A stretch of DNA of 21,686 bases from a virus, in the IMG/VR virus record IMGVR_UViG_3300035698_011264, positions 1 to 21,686 of that record. One strand, written 5' to 3'. Below the pieces are notes generated by a model. It was not told the DNA's origin and did not search any database. It saw nothing but the letters and a program-made list of their open reading frames with translations. Shown here one piece after another: positions 5,345 through 13,268 of the stretch; positions within the stretch are counted from its first letter, which is position 1, and each line of letters opens with the position of its first letter. A program made the translations under genes and the position numbers.

Positions 5345-6804
5345 TAACGACAATTAAGAAGAGTGAGATATTAGCATTGATGGAGCATGGCCGGCGTGAT
5401 CCGGCGTGGTTTTTAACAAACTGTTTAGACGTAAAGCACGAATACCTTTGGAGTAAGATGCGAGAGATGTGCGAAAATGTCAGAGATAACGAACGGGTAG
5501 CGATCGGTGCCGGTCACGGCGTATCTAAGACGTTTACGATGGCTCGGTTAGCCTTATGGTTTTTGTATTGTTACTATCCATGCACAGTAGTAACGACGGC
5601 CCCGACCGGTAATCAGGTCAAGGGCTTGTTGTGGCGGGAACTTCGAAGCGCTCATGTTCAGGCAAAGATACCTCTTGGCGGAAACCTCACGACTACTATG
5701 CTTGACATGCAGAAAGAAACCGGCGTGATATGGTATGCGACCGGGTTCAGTACCAAACCTGATACGGTTACCCAGGAAGCGACCAGTTTTCAGGGTATCC
5801 ATAACGAACACGTACTCTTGATCTTCGACGAGGCTGCCGGTATCCTCCCCGAAATTTGGAGGGCTGCCGAGCATATTGGTGCTCCTTTCAAACGTTTTGT
5901 AGCGATCGGGAACCCGACGACTGCCGGCGGTGAGTTTGCCGCAGCGTTAAAGGATAAGACATACAAGCAGATGCGGATATCCGTTACAGATACACCTAAC
6001 TTTAAGCAGGGCAAGACGATCATCCCAGGCTTGTACGGTCGTGAGTACGAACAACGGATCCGCCTCAAATATCCACCCGACTCTAACGGTGAACCATCCG
6101 ACGAGTATAAGGTCAGGGTTCTTGGTATGGTATCTGCTAAACATGCGGAGGGCGCTTACTACGCAAAGACATTTAAAGAGCTTCGCAAGCAGGGCAGGGT
6201 TGGAGTTGTAAAGCACGACCCAAACATCCGGGTATTCCCGGTTTGGGATGTTGGCTACACGACCGCGATCTGGTTTGTTCAGCCTGACGGGACCGATTTC
6301 AGGATCATAAAATACTATGAAGATTCAGGGCTTGCTATCAAGGATTACGCAAAGTTATTCGACGAGCTTAGACGAGATGAGGGGTATCATTTTGGCGATA
6401 ACATTGTCCCTTGTGATATGGACAGCAACGCACAGAAGATCATCACTGGTGATACGGCATTAACAACCCTGCGTGATCTAGGCTATACAGCCGAGCCATT
6501 GAAGCAGGAATCCAGAGTAAACGAGGGGATTCTAAGAACGACCAGGTTTTTACATCGATGTTGGTTTGACGAGAAAAACTGCGAGATCGGTCTTGAACGA
6601 CTTGAGGGGTATTGTGAGGGTAAAAACAGACAGATGAGTACCGAAGATCGCCCGGTGTATACCGGGACACCTGAAAAGAATGGATGCGATCATGGCGCAG
6701 ACGCTTTCAGGTATGTCAGTAAAGCAGCCGAAGAGGATAAATTCGACAAGACATCTGGTATGACAAAGGCACAATGGAAAAAACTTAAAGAGCAATACTC
6801 ATAG
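5341..6804 (+). CDS. terL: Terminase large subunit (packaging ATPase and nuclease)
   Basis: The ATG overlaps the terS stop as ATGA. The ATPase domain shows Walker A GAGHGVSKT at residues 56-64, Walker B VLLIFDEA at 158-165 with catalytic Asp163-Glu164, and the coupling motif GNPT at 190-193. The C-terminal RNase H-like nuclease has the expected acidic residues: Asp303 in FPVWDVGYT, Asp359/361 in CDMDS, and Asp454 in HGADAF. At 487 residues it is full length. It pumps DNA into the prohead through the portal and cuts concatemers. The overall pattern matches terminases of P22-like and related environmental podoviruses. The last 25 residues are charged and probably contact the portal. Confidence 0.93.
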   Translation: MITTIKKSEILALMEHGRRDPAWFLTNCLDVKHEYLWSKMREMCENVRDNERVAIGAGHGVSKTFTMARLALWFLYCYYPCTVVTTAPTGNQVKGLLWRELRSAHVQAKIPLGGNLTTTMLDMQKETGVIWYATGFSTKPDTVTQEATSFQGIHNEHVLLIFDEAAGILPEIWRAAEHIGAPFKRFVAIGNPTTAGGEFAAALKDKTYKQMRISVTDTPNFKQGKTIIPGLYGREYEQRIRLKYPPDSNGEPSDEYKVRVLGMVSAKHAEGAYYAKTFKELRKQGRVGVVKHDPNIRVFPVWDVGYTTAIWFVQPDGTDFRIIKYYEDSGLAIKDYAKLFDELRRDEGYHFGDNIVPCDMDSNAQKIITGDTALTTLRDLGYTAEPLKQESRVNEGILRTTRFLHRCWFDEKNCEIGLERLEGYCEGKNRQMSTEDRPVYTGTPEKNGCDHGADAFRYVSKAAEEDKFDKTSGMTKAQWKKLKEQYS

Positions 6805-6812
6805 GAGATATT

Positions 6813-6965
6813 ATGAACGGAGTAAGCAAGAAACTATGTACGGCTGGGCTGGTAATCGCAGGTATATCGAGTGCGGCTAACGACCTCCAGGCTATAGTGA
6901 TCGGTGCTGTTGGTATTGTTGTTGTGATCTGCCAGGCTGTAATCGATGTTAAGAAGGGCGTCTAA
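6813..6965 (+). CDS. Small hydrophobic protein between terminase and portal (50 aa)
   Basis: The ATG at 6813 has AGGAG at 6803-6807, and the stop overlaps the portal start (TAATG). Residues about 8-23 and 26-44 are hydrophobic, split by a polar SSAANDLQ turn; the ends are charged (KK at the start, DVKKGV at the end). It looks like a one- or two-pass inner-membrane peptide. Its size and charge pattern would allow a holin, but holins are not usual at this position and no endolysin is adjacent. No family recognised. Confidence 0.6.
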   Translation: MNGVSKKLCTAGLVIAGISSAANDLQAIVIGAVGIVVVICQAVIDVKKGV

Positions 6966-8947
6966 TGTCAACCGAACGTGACCGAAAAAAAGAGCTTAAG
7001 GATGCTTACGACCAGGCATGGAGTTGTTTCTCAGGCTATCAGGCGCAGGCAAAATCTGACATAAAAGCCGTCAACAAAGATGCGTGGACCGAGAAGGACA
7101 TCCAGAAGATGATCAAGCAGCATCGCGATCCAATGTCATTCCCTATGATACGAAGGAACATCAATTGGATATCCGGTTATCAGCGTGAACATTTACTATC
7201 TATCAAGTATGACCCGATCGAGGCTGCCGACGAGGTTACAGCCGGCCAGTTCACGGCGTTAGGCACCTGGGTACTCCAGCACTCCAATTATTATCATACA
7301 TCCTCGGATGCGTTCGAGTTTTGTTTAAAGGCAGGCATCAACCTGATCAACTGTTACAACGATTCCAACGGTGATACGAACTTTGACAGGTATGCTTATA
7401 ACCAGTTTGTCCTTGACCCAACATTCAGGTCACGTACATTAAAAGACTGTCAGTATGGGATACTAAGAAGGCATGTAGGCATTGCCGAGGCTAAGATGGT
7501 CATCCCTAACAAGCGGGCACAAATCACAGAGATCGCCGAGAAGAACAAAGCCGGCGAACAGGATGAGATGTTTACTAATTATAGACGTCCGAGTCTTTAT
7601 GGTGAGAATCTATTAGCTTACGATGAGTTTACGCAGCGGATAACCAAGCAGAAAAAAGACGTCCTGATCAAGCCATTAAACTTACGGATAGAGTGGCCCG
7701 GCTCCAGCAAGCAGCTCAAGAAGGTTATAGCTTTTGCAAAAAAGAAGTTTGGGATCAGCGGTGAAGCGTTCGCGGATATCAAGCGTATTGAAAAGACGGT
7801 AGAGGTCACGGCGTATCTAAACGGTGAGGAGATGTGGACAGAGGTTGATCCGTTTGGGATTGGTGACTTTTCGTTTACCCCGGTGATGGCTTACTTCGAT
7901 CCCGACGCCGACGCTTTCAAGGACCGGATTCAAGGGGTTGCTCGGTTGCTGGTCGATTCACAGCGTGCGTCTGATCAGCGGATGATGAGTATGATGGCGA
8001 CATTCGATCAGCAGGCTGGCGCGGGGCTTGACTACGAGAAGGGCGCTTTGGTCGACGATGAGGATGCGTTCTCCACGGCTCCCGGCCAACCAAGGCTATT
8101 CGCAAAAGACGCGATATCCCAAAGTCGATATAAAGACAGACAGATCCCAGACGTTCCTCAGGGTATGTTCCAACTCCATAAGACTTTCGACGAGAACATG
8201 CCGAAGATGATAAACATTAACGAAGAGATGTTCGGAGGTCCGCAAAAAGGAACTATGCAGATTGCCGGTATGCTTGCCAAGCTGAGGGTAGGCGCGGGCC
8301 TTATCGGTCAGCAGGGATTGTTCCATAATCTCGGACTAAGCACAAAGGTAATCGGTTCGAAATTGCTTAAGCTGATGCAGCAATACACGCCTGAGAAGGT
8401 ACACCGGATCCTTAACGAGGAGCCGGTCCCGGGATTTAAGACAAAAGACTTCGGTAAGTATGACGCAGTAGCCGCCGAAGGGATGTTGACCGATACTCAG
8501 AACAACCAGGTTTATGCCGAGCTGATCACCTTAAAAGAGGTTGGCCAGAAGATAGGCGATCCATTCCCCGCCAAGTGGAAAACGATTATGGAGTTTATGC
8601 CGGTCCAGGCAAAGCTTAAAAGAAAACTACTCGAGGAGATTGAGCAGACCGAAACCGCGATAAAGCAGGAAAAGGCCGAATCAAAGAAGGTCGAGGACAT
8701 GATGTTGAAGCTTCAAATTATGGGTATGGAATCGCAGCTCTTAGAGAACCGAGCCCAGGCGGAGGAACGAAGGACACAGGCAACCGAAAACACGACCGGG
8801 GCCGCTCTCGATCGGACCAAGACGATGACTCAGATCGCCGACCTACAACAACAATTAAACTTAAAACCGTTAGCAGAGGTCGCTAAGATAGCTATAGAGC
8901 TTGAAAAGATACAGCAACAAAACAAAGAGGCAAAGGTTAAATCATGA
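6965..8947 (+). CDS. Portal protein, P22-like, with C-terminal coiled coil
   Basis: The ATG overlaps the upstream TAA (TAATG). Residues about 50-75 read MSFPMIRRNINWISGYQREHLL.., the 'N-x-I-x-P/S-G-Y-x-R' type segment characteristic of P22-like portal proteins, and the central part has the matching QFVLDP, YGILRRHV and 'ADAFKDRIQGVARLLVDSQRASDQRMMSM' stem/crown features. At 660 residues the length fits this group. Residues about 560-660 are a long Glu/Lys/Gln-rich coiled coil that could form a barrel extending into the capsid, as in P22 gp1. The protein forms the dodecameric DNA channel at one capsid vertex and docks terminase. Position right after terL supports the call. Confidence 0.87.
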   Translation: MSTERDRKKELKDAYDQAWSCFSGYQAQAKSDIKAVNKDAWTEKDIQKMIKQHRDPMSFPMIRRNINWISGYQREHLLSIKYDPIEAADEVTAGQFTALGTWVLQHSNYYHTSSDAFEFCLKAGINLINCYNDSNGDTNFDRYAYNQFVLDPTFRSRTLKDCQYGILRRHVGIAEAKMVIPNKRAQITEIAEKNKAGEQDEMFTNYRRPSLYGENLLAYDEFTQRITKQKKDVLIKPLNLRIEWPGSSKQLKKVIAFAKKKFGISGEAFADIKRIEKTVEVTAYLNGEEMWTEVDPFGIGDFSFTPVMAYFDPDADAFKDRIQGVARLLVDSQRASDQRMMSMMATFDQQAGAGLDYEKGALVDDEDAFSTAPGQPRLFAKDAISQSRYKDRQIPDVPQGMFQLHKTFDENMPKMININEEMFGGPQKGTMQIAGMLAKLRVGAGLIGQQGLFHNLGLSTKVIGSKLLKLMQQYTPEKVHRILNEEPVPGFKTKDFGKYDAVAAEGMLTDTQNNQVYAELITLKEVGQKIGDPFPAKWKTIMEFMPVQAKLKRKLLEEIEQTETAIKQEKAESKKVEDMMLKLQIMGMESQLLENRAQAEERRTQATENTTGAALDRTKTMTQIADLQQQLNLKPLAEVAKIAIELEKIQQQNKEAKVKS

Positions 8948-9165
8948 TAAAAACAATATGCGATAAATGCGGCGATATATGTAAGGAGGAGGAAACGATC
9001 GTTATGTCCGGGTTTGTCGGCACAGTCGGCCAGCCGGTCCGCCTGAGCGATAAGGTTGAGAAGCATTTTTGCGGACCATCATGTTTTGCAGAGTGGGCGG
9101 TCGCTGACGCGGGCGTAATACAGATAGCCGAAAAGTATGTACAAAAACCATTGAAGGAAAAGTAA
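8944..9165 (+). CDS. Small zinc-finger-like protein (73 aa)
   Basis: The ATG overlaps the portal stop (ATGA), and the gene's TAA overlaps the next ATG (TAATG). Cysteines at residues 6, 9 and 13 (CDKCGDIC) and at 43 and 47 (HFCGPSCFAEW), with His41 nearby, make a two-part metal site; 'FCGPSC..EW' resembles the second knuckle of MYM/TRASH-like treble-clef fingers. It probably binds one zinc. Role unknown; its place between portal and head genes suggests a morphogenesis or regulatory factor made with the virion proteins. Confidence 0.7.
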   Translation: MIKTICDKCGDICKEEETIVMSGFVGTVGQPVRLSDKVEKHFCGPSCFAEWAVADAGVIQIAEKYVQKPLKEK

Positions 9166-9677
9166 TGGGTAGACGCACAAAATCTAAGGATCAGAAGAAA
9201 GCCGAGGAAGTTCTTTTATGGGCCACGGCTGGTCTGCATGATAGCCTTACCAATGTAATAATGAATTTACAGGGTCATCCTCGCGTCTACTTTATGTTAA
9301 TTCACATAAAGGATAGTTACGATGGCAGGGTTGGTCAGTTTGGCGGTGTACTTCGCAACGATCTTTTAAACTCTACCTATATTCCAACACCTAAGGAGTT
9401 TCTATTGGGTGAGCGAACGATGGATCTCTCTAAAAAGAAAGCCGTCCACAATATTATAATACTTATGGACCGAGCACCCGCACAGCCGATGATCAGTACA
9501 TCGTTGCTTCGGATCGACAATAAGCAGGGACGAGCCGACTGGATTTACATCTTACCCCCAGACAAACCGATTATCTACGGGTGTGAGATGGGAGAAGCGA
9601 GTAGGTTTATATTTGAATCGGCTGCCAAGTCGGGCGCTCCCGTCGCCGGCAGTAATATTATAGTAAAGACTGGATAA
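9165..9677 (+). CDS. Unknown protein in the head module (170 aa)
   Basis: The start overlaps the upstream stop (TAATG). The N terminus is basic (GRRTKSKDQKK), followed by a helix (EEVLLWATAGLHDSLTNVIMNL) and then mixed alpha/beta sequence with several hydrophobic strands (RVYFMLIHIK, VHNIIILMDR, DWIYILPPDKPIIYG). There are no cysteine motifs, membrane segments or recognised catalytic signatures. It could be a small assembly factor or an inner virion protein; nothing in the sequence decides between them. Confidence 0.65.
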   Translation: MGRRTKSKDQKKAEEVLLWATAGLHDSLTNVIMNLQGHPRVYFMLIHIKDSYDGRVGQFGGVLRNDLLNSTYIPTPKEFLLGERTMDLSKKKAVHNIIILMDRAPAQPMISTSLLRIDNKQGRADWIYILPPDKPIIYGCEMGEASRFIFESAAKSGAPVAGSNIIVKTG

Positions 9678-9696
9678 TAAAATGGAGGCTCCAATT

Positions 9697-9849
9697 ATGT
9701 CAAAGTCACAAACACAGTACGAGATTGAAGACGATGCCAGGTCGTTAGTTAATGCTGAGGTTATCAAGAAGGACACAAAACGGTTTGCTGCTGCCGTCGC
9801 ACACCAAAAGAAAATAAACAAAGCAGGCGAGGAAGCTATTAAGAAATGA
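9697..9849 (+). CDS. Small charged helical protein (50 aa)
   Basis: I chose the ATG at 9697 because GGAG lies at 9684-9687, nine bases upstream; an in-frame ATG at 9682 would overlap that site and lacks one of its own. The product is highly charged and helical, with the pattern ARSLVNAEVIKKDTKRFAAA, then HQKKINKAGEEAIKK. Short proteins with '(D/E)AR-L--AE-I--D--R--AA' are, as I recall, common next to phage portal and capsid genes but have no known function. Its stop overlaps the next start. Confidence 0.65.
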   Translation: MSKSQTQYEIEDDARSLVNAEVIKKDTKRFAAAVAHQKKINKAGEEAIKK

Positions 9850-10004
9850 TGACACCGGATCAAAGGAAAGCGACAAAGCAGGTTGATGCTATCTTAAAGG
9901 AGCATTTCCCTACATTCTATGGGTCCGTAACTTTTAACTTGAAACCGTGTAGTAAGAAGGTTAATATTAATGTCGTTGAAAATGTAATTATCGAGAACCC
10001 TTAA
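9846..10004 (+). CDS. Small protein of the head module (52 aa)
   Basis: The ATG overlaps the previous stop (ATGA); a second in-frame ATG follows at 9849. A helix (DQRKATKQVDAILKEHF) is followed by a beta part, FYGSVTFNLKP and KKVNINVVENVII. The pattern 'L-E-x-x-F-x-x-F-Y-G-S/T-I/V-x-F-N' recurs in small phage proteins beside portal and capsid genes, as far as I remember, and pairs with the preceding small charged protein. Function unknown. Confidence 0.65.
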   Translation: MMTPDQRKATKQVDAILKEHFPTFYGSVTFNLKPCSKKVNINVVENVIIENP

Positions 10005-10018
10005 AGAAAGGAAATGTC

Positions 10019-10525
10019 ATGAAGAAAGTATTGTTGTTATTAATGATCATAGTGATGATCGCCGGATGTAACGAGGAACAGAAGTGGGGTAAAGGTGAGC
10101 CGCCTAAGGAGTACATTGATCGGTTTGGTAACGACAATGGTGCCCGTCTTGACTTTGCCCAGACTCAGGCGATCTCCAAGCTACAGGCGGTGGTCCACGG
10201 AGTTAACGGTACCGATGAGAACGAAAAGCCCACCCACCAAAACGGGCTGATCGATTACCTTACCGCATTAGAAGCGAGGGTTGGGAAGCTCGAAAAAGAT
10301 CCCGACCAAACATCTCGAATCGATATGCTGGAAGAAAACCAGCTCGTGATGTCATCGGCAGAAAACGTTGTCTTAGAAAAGATCGTTGAGACACAGGAGA
10401 TCATCGGTGCCAGGCTTGACGCAATCGAGGAATCCATTAAGGAACATGACCAGATGGATATTATGATAAGACCGCATGGTGAATTGTTTATAGGACGGGA
10501 AGATTCAGATATGAAACTGCACTAA
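10019..10525 (+). CDS. Phage-encoded lipoprotein with coiled coil
   Basis: The ATG follows AGAAAGGAAA at about 10005-10014. The N terminus MKKVLLLLMIIVMIAGC is a classic lipoprotein signal: two Lys, a hydrophobic run and a lipobox IAGC with Cys17 to be acylated. The mature 152 residues are acidic, with a coiled coil at about residues 80-150 (YLTALEARVGKLEKD.., then MLEENQLVMSSAENVVLEKIVETQEII). It should be tethered to the membrane facing the periplasm. It could act in superinfection exclusion, adsorption or as a spanin-like factor; the coiled coil plus lipid anchor is the only evidence. It is the last gene before a terminator. Confidence 0.75.
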   Translation: MKKVLLLLMIIVMIAGCNEEQKWGKGEPPKEYIDRFGNDNGARLDFAQTQAISKLQAVVHGVNGTDENEKPTHQNGLIDYLTALEARVGKLEKDPDQTSRIDMLEENQLVMSSAENVVLEKIVETQEIIGARLDAIEESIKEHDQMDIMIRPHGELFIGREDSDMKLH

Positions 10526-10572
10526 CGAGCAGGTTAAACAATTAAATAAGTATCCAGAGTAAACCGAACAAC

Positions 10573-10612
10573 GGCCTCTATAACTTCACGATGAAGGTAT
10601 AGGGGCCTTTTT
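10573..10612 (+). terminator. Intrinsic terminator between the lipoprotein and scaffold genes
   Basis: A 15-position stem starting GGCCTCTATA at 10573 pairs with the arm ending TATAGGGGCC at 10607, with one wobble and one mismatch, around a short ACGAT loop, followed by five T and AAT. Strong G+C at the base and a T tract on the + strand make it a good terminator or partial terminator. Confidence 0.8.
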
Positions 10613-10711
10613 AATAACTGCGATACGGGCTATACGAACGGGCAAGCAGTACGCCGATGCCGGGCAAGGTCGGAGCCGGACCTCAATCGCTAACAAGAAA
10701 GGGCATTTAAA
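10613..10711 (+). other. Leader before the scaffold gene, no promoter seen
   Basis: The bases between the terminator and the scaffold start contain two related words, TACGGGC and AACGGGC, and a possible imperfect hairpin around GGTCGGAGCCGGACC (10669-10683). I see no convincing -35/-10 pair. If the upstream hairpin ends transcription fully, a promoter of another type must lie here; otherwise capsid genes depend on read-through. Confidence 0.3.
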
Positions 10712-11545
10712 ATGCTAAAGAACATGATGGGCGTAAAATTTAATGCAGGTGACGCCGACCTGTTGGATGTCGTCAATAGATGCGATCCATTCTATCACAA
10801 GATGAAGTTTGCAAAGAATCTTGAGGATGACGGATCTGGAGGCGGCTCAGGCGAAGGCGATCAGACTGACGGTCAGACTGATGGCTCCCTCGATGCCGGA
10901 GGGCAGAGTGAAGTTGAAGGGCTTAAAGCTGGTATTGCAGCAGAACGTGGAAAGCGGCAGGATGCGGAGGCAGAGGTCGAGAGTTTGAAATCAGAAAAGG
11001 CTATTATAGCCACGAACACTCAGCAGCCGCCGGCGGCAAAACAATCCATGTATGCAGCCGTAGCCACAAGGCTTGGTATCGATCCAGAGTACCCCTCTCC
11101 CGAGGAGAATGGAAGGATACTCGAGACAATGGTTCAGTTGAATACGCAGCAAACACAGCAGACGGCCTTTTTCAACGAACACGCTGACTATGAAACGGTG
11201 GTAGGCAAAACCCTGATGAACGGAGCTTTTCAGATGGCGCCACCACTACAACGAGTGGTTAGTAGGAATCCTGCGTTACGTAATAAGATCGGATCGATGG
11301 ATCCAGCGGTGGCGTATGAGATTGCCAAAGCAGACCCGACATACCAGAAAGAGCTTGCCGAAAAAGCTAAGGACCCGACGGTTGCAGCAGCAGAACAAGC
11401 AGAGGCCGTGATTAAGGCGGCAGCCCAAAAGGTTTCAGTTAGCGGAATTGGCGCTCCTGGTAGCGCGGATGCTGTAGCGGCGATATCGAATATGTCAGAT
11501 GCGGATTTTGATAAAAAGATCGATGGGATCATAAACAGCACGTAA
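10712..11545 (+). CDS. Probable scaffolding protein
   Basis: The ATG has GAAAGGG upstream. The 277-residue product has the build of a phage scaffold: a Gly/Asp/Ser/Gln-rich low-complexity acidic linker (residues about 39-70), a helical coiled coil (EVEGLKAGIAAERGKRQDAEAEVESLKSEK, split here by position 67-97), a central part with many Ala and Gln, and a helical C-terminal end (residues about 255-277) that could dock onto the coat. It lies directly upstream of the major capsid gene, the standard scaffold position. No sequence family was recognised, so the call rests on composition and position. Confidence 0.7.
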   Translation: MLKNMMGVKFNAGDADLLDVVNRCDPFYHKMKFAKNLEDDGSGGGSGEGDQTDGQTDGSLDAGGQSEVEGLKAGIAAERGKRQDAEAEVESLKSEKAIIATNTQQPPAAKQSMYAAVATRLGIDPEYPSPEENGRILETMVQLNTQQTQQTAFFNEHADYETVVGKTLMNGAFQMAPPLQRVVSRNPALRNKIGSMDPAVAYEIAKADPTYQKELAEKAKDPTVAAAEQAEAVIKAAAQKVSVSGIGAPGSADAVAAISNMSDADFDKKIDGIINST

Positions 11546-11564
11546 GCGGGAGGAAGGAAGTATA

Positions 11565-12497
11565 ATGGCAGATGCACTAACGACTACTGATATTGTTGAT
11601 CCGGCAGTGAATGTCGTGTACCAAAGGACCTTGCTGAGAGCGGCAAGACCCGAATACGTCCACGCAGAATTTGCGCAGAAGTTTTCGATCAAGAATAAAA
11701 GTGGCAACACAATGAAGTTTAGGCGGTACAATCTGTATTCGGCGGCAACAGTGCCGTTGACAGAAGGTATCACGCCTAACGGGCACAGGCAGTCGAAGGT
11801 CGACTTGCAGGCCCAATGCTCTCAGTTTGGAGATTTCGCAACCTTGACCGATGTTGTAAGCCTTATTACAGAGGATAAGAACATCGTCATCGAAGTTGAC
11901 CTCCAGAACGACCAGATGCGCAACACGGAAGATCAGCTTGTCAGGGACGTTCTCGCGGCTTCGGCTTCGAGTACAACCTGTTCAAATGGGTCCGGAACGG
12001 TAACCCTTTTGAACAAGACTGACATCAACGCTGTACGTCAAACACTCCGTGGCGGCAACGCAAAGTACATGACCAGCCTTGTTAAGGCAGCATCCGGTCA
12101 GGGTACCTCGCCGATCAAGCCTGCATACTGGGGGATTGCCGATACAGACCTTGAGGACGATCTCGAAGCCGTAGCCGGTTTCAAGTCGACCTCGAACTAC
12201 CCCTCACAGGGAGCGACTCATGTAACCGAGTGGGGTAGTACAGATAACGTTCGTTGGCTGACCACAACGCAGGGATATGTAGCTAGCGGTACGTATTCTT
12301 GCCCGATCATAGGTCAGAAAGCTTACGGGCTTATCGACATTAGTGGTGGCAACGCTCAGGCCATCGTAAAAGCTTTGGGAAGCGGCGGTACAGCAGATCC
12401 GTTGAACCAAAGAGCGACGGTAGGTTGGAAGATGTGGCAGGTTGCACGTATTCTGAACGACGCTTTTATTCACGTACTTAAGTGTACTAACGGCTAA
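11565..12497 (+). CDS. Major capsid protein, N4-gp56 family type
   Basis: A strong ribosome binding site (AGGAAGGAAG, 11551-11560) precedes the ATG. The 310-residue product shows features I associate with the N4-gp56 major capsid family: 'YQRTLLRAARPEYVHAEFAQ' near the start, then 'SGNTMKFRRYN' with 'PLTEGITPNG', then 'QFGDFATLTDVVSLITED' and 'TEDQLVRDVLAAS'. These form the N-arm and HK97-fold beginning in that family. At 310 residues it is close to the usual length. It assembles into the icosahedral shell on the preceding scaffold. Strong translation signals fit its need for high copy number. Confidence 0.88.
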   Translation: MADALTTTDIVDPAVNVVYQRTLLRAARPEYVHAEFAQKFSIKNKSGNTMKFRRYNLYSAATVPLTEGITPNGHRQSKVDLQAQCSQFGDFATLTDVVSLITEDKNIVIEVDLQNDQMRNTEDQLVRDVLAASASSTTCSNGSGTVTLLNKTDINAVRQTLRGGNAKYMTSLVKAASGQGTSPIKPAYWGIADTDLEDDLEAVAGFKSTSNYPSQGATHVTEWGSTDNVRWLTTTQGYVASGTYSCPIIGQKAYGLIDISGGNAQAIVKALGSGGTADPLNQRATVGWKMWQVARILNDAFIHVLKCTNG

Positions 12498-12531
12498 TAG
12501 CCAGGCTGAAAAGTCAGAAAAGGAGATTAGT

Positions 12532-13188
12532 ATGTTTAATCTTGGAAGTTTCATAGCTGATGGCAACGCCGTTAACGTAGACGTCGGTTTCATCCCGGAT
12601 CTTGTTATTGCTATTGAGGGTATTGAGGAAACAAACCCTCAAATGCACTACTTTAACCGTGACCGAATCGATGCTGCAAGCGCTGTTGGTCAGTTTGGTT
12701 TTGTTAGAGCCGGCGACGGAACATTGACCGTCCATGCCGCGGCGCTTAACGGGTTTGCCCCGTTGGATACGGTGTCCGCAAAGCTGGCGTTCGACAACCC
12801 CGCAGGTGATGGTGTTGATCTGGTAGCTGCTATGCCGGACGCTTTTGTAGCGGCAACAGCACAGCCGACGGCAAGAACCACGTCGGCGCTCGGCTCGATT
12901 ACCAAGCCGTCATCCGGCAACGAGAACGGACTTGTCGCCGAGTGTACCACGTCTACAGGCGTTTATGGTACAGAACCAACCTGGCCAACCAAGCCGGGCG
13001 ATACGGTTACCGATGATGTTGGTAACGTATGGACGATGCGGTCAACAAAAATCGTTCACAGTGGGGTTAAAGGGTTCACCCTTGGCGCTACTGGTCAGAC
13101 CGACTCCGACGAGTGGAGCTGGTTTGCGTTTAAAGCAGATCAGAAGGTTAATTCTGAAAAGGATAACGCTTCTGTAGATTTCGTGTAG
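12532..13188 (+). CDS. Probable head decoration / virion structural protein
   Basis: AAGGAG at 12519-12524 precedes the ATG. The 218-residue beta-rich product lies directly after the capsid gene. It begins 'GNAVNVDVGFIPDLVIAI' and ends with 'VKGFTLGATGQTDSDEWSWFAFKADQ', a pair of segments that I remember framing small structural proteins after N4-gp56-type capsid genes. A module with 'EPTWPTKPGDTVTDDVGNVWT' lies in between (about residues 138-165); this kind of Pro/Trp/Thr module recurs in exposed phage virion proteins, so it may be an inserted surface domain. The decoration role is inferred from position. Confidence 0.6.
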   Translation: MFNLGSFIADGNAVNVDVGFIPDLVIAIEGIEETNPQMHYFNRDRIDAASAVGQFGFVRAGDGTLTVHAAALNGFAPLDTVSAKLAFDNPAGDGVDLVAAMPDAFVAATAQPTARTTSALGSITKPSSGNENGLVAECTTSTGVYGTEPTWPTKPGDTVTDDVGNVWTMRSTKIVHSGVKGFTLGATGQTDSDEWSWFAFKADQKVNSEKDNASVDFV

Positions 13189-13211
13189 GCAGTATGTAAC
13201 AGAATTGTTTT

Positions 13212-13244
13212 AACGGGGCCGGGACTGGCCTGGCCCCGTTTGTT
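13212..13244 (+). terminator. Hairpin terminator after the capsid block
   Basis: AACGGGGCC (13212-13220) pairs perfectly with GGCCCCGTT (13232-13240) around an 11-base loop, with TGTT after it. The stem is strong but the T tract is poor, so it may slow or partly stop transcription or protect the 3' end of the capsid message rather than terminate fully. Confidence 0.65.
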
Positions 13245-13268
13245 AACTCTTTATAAGGGACTGGAACA

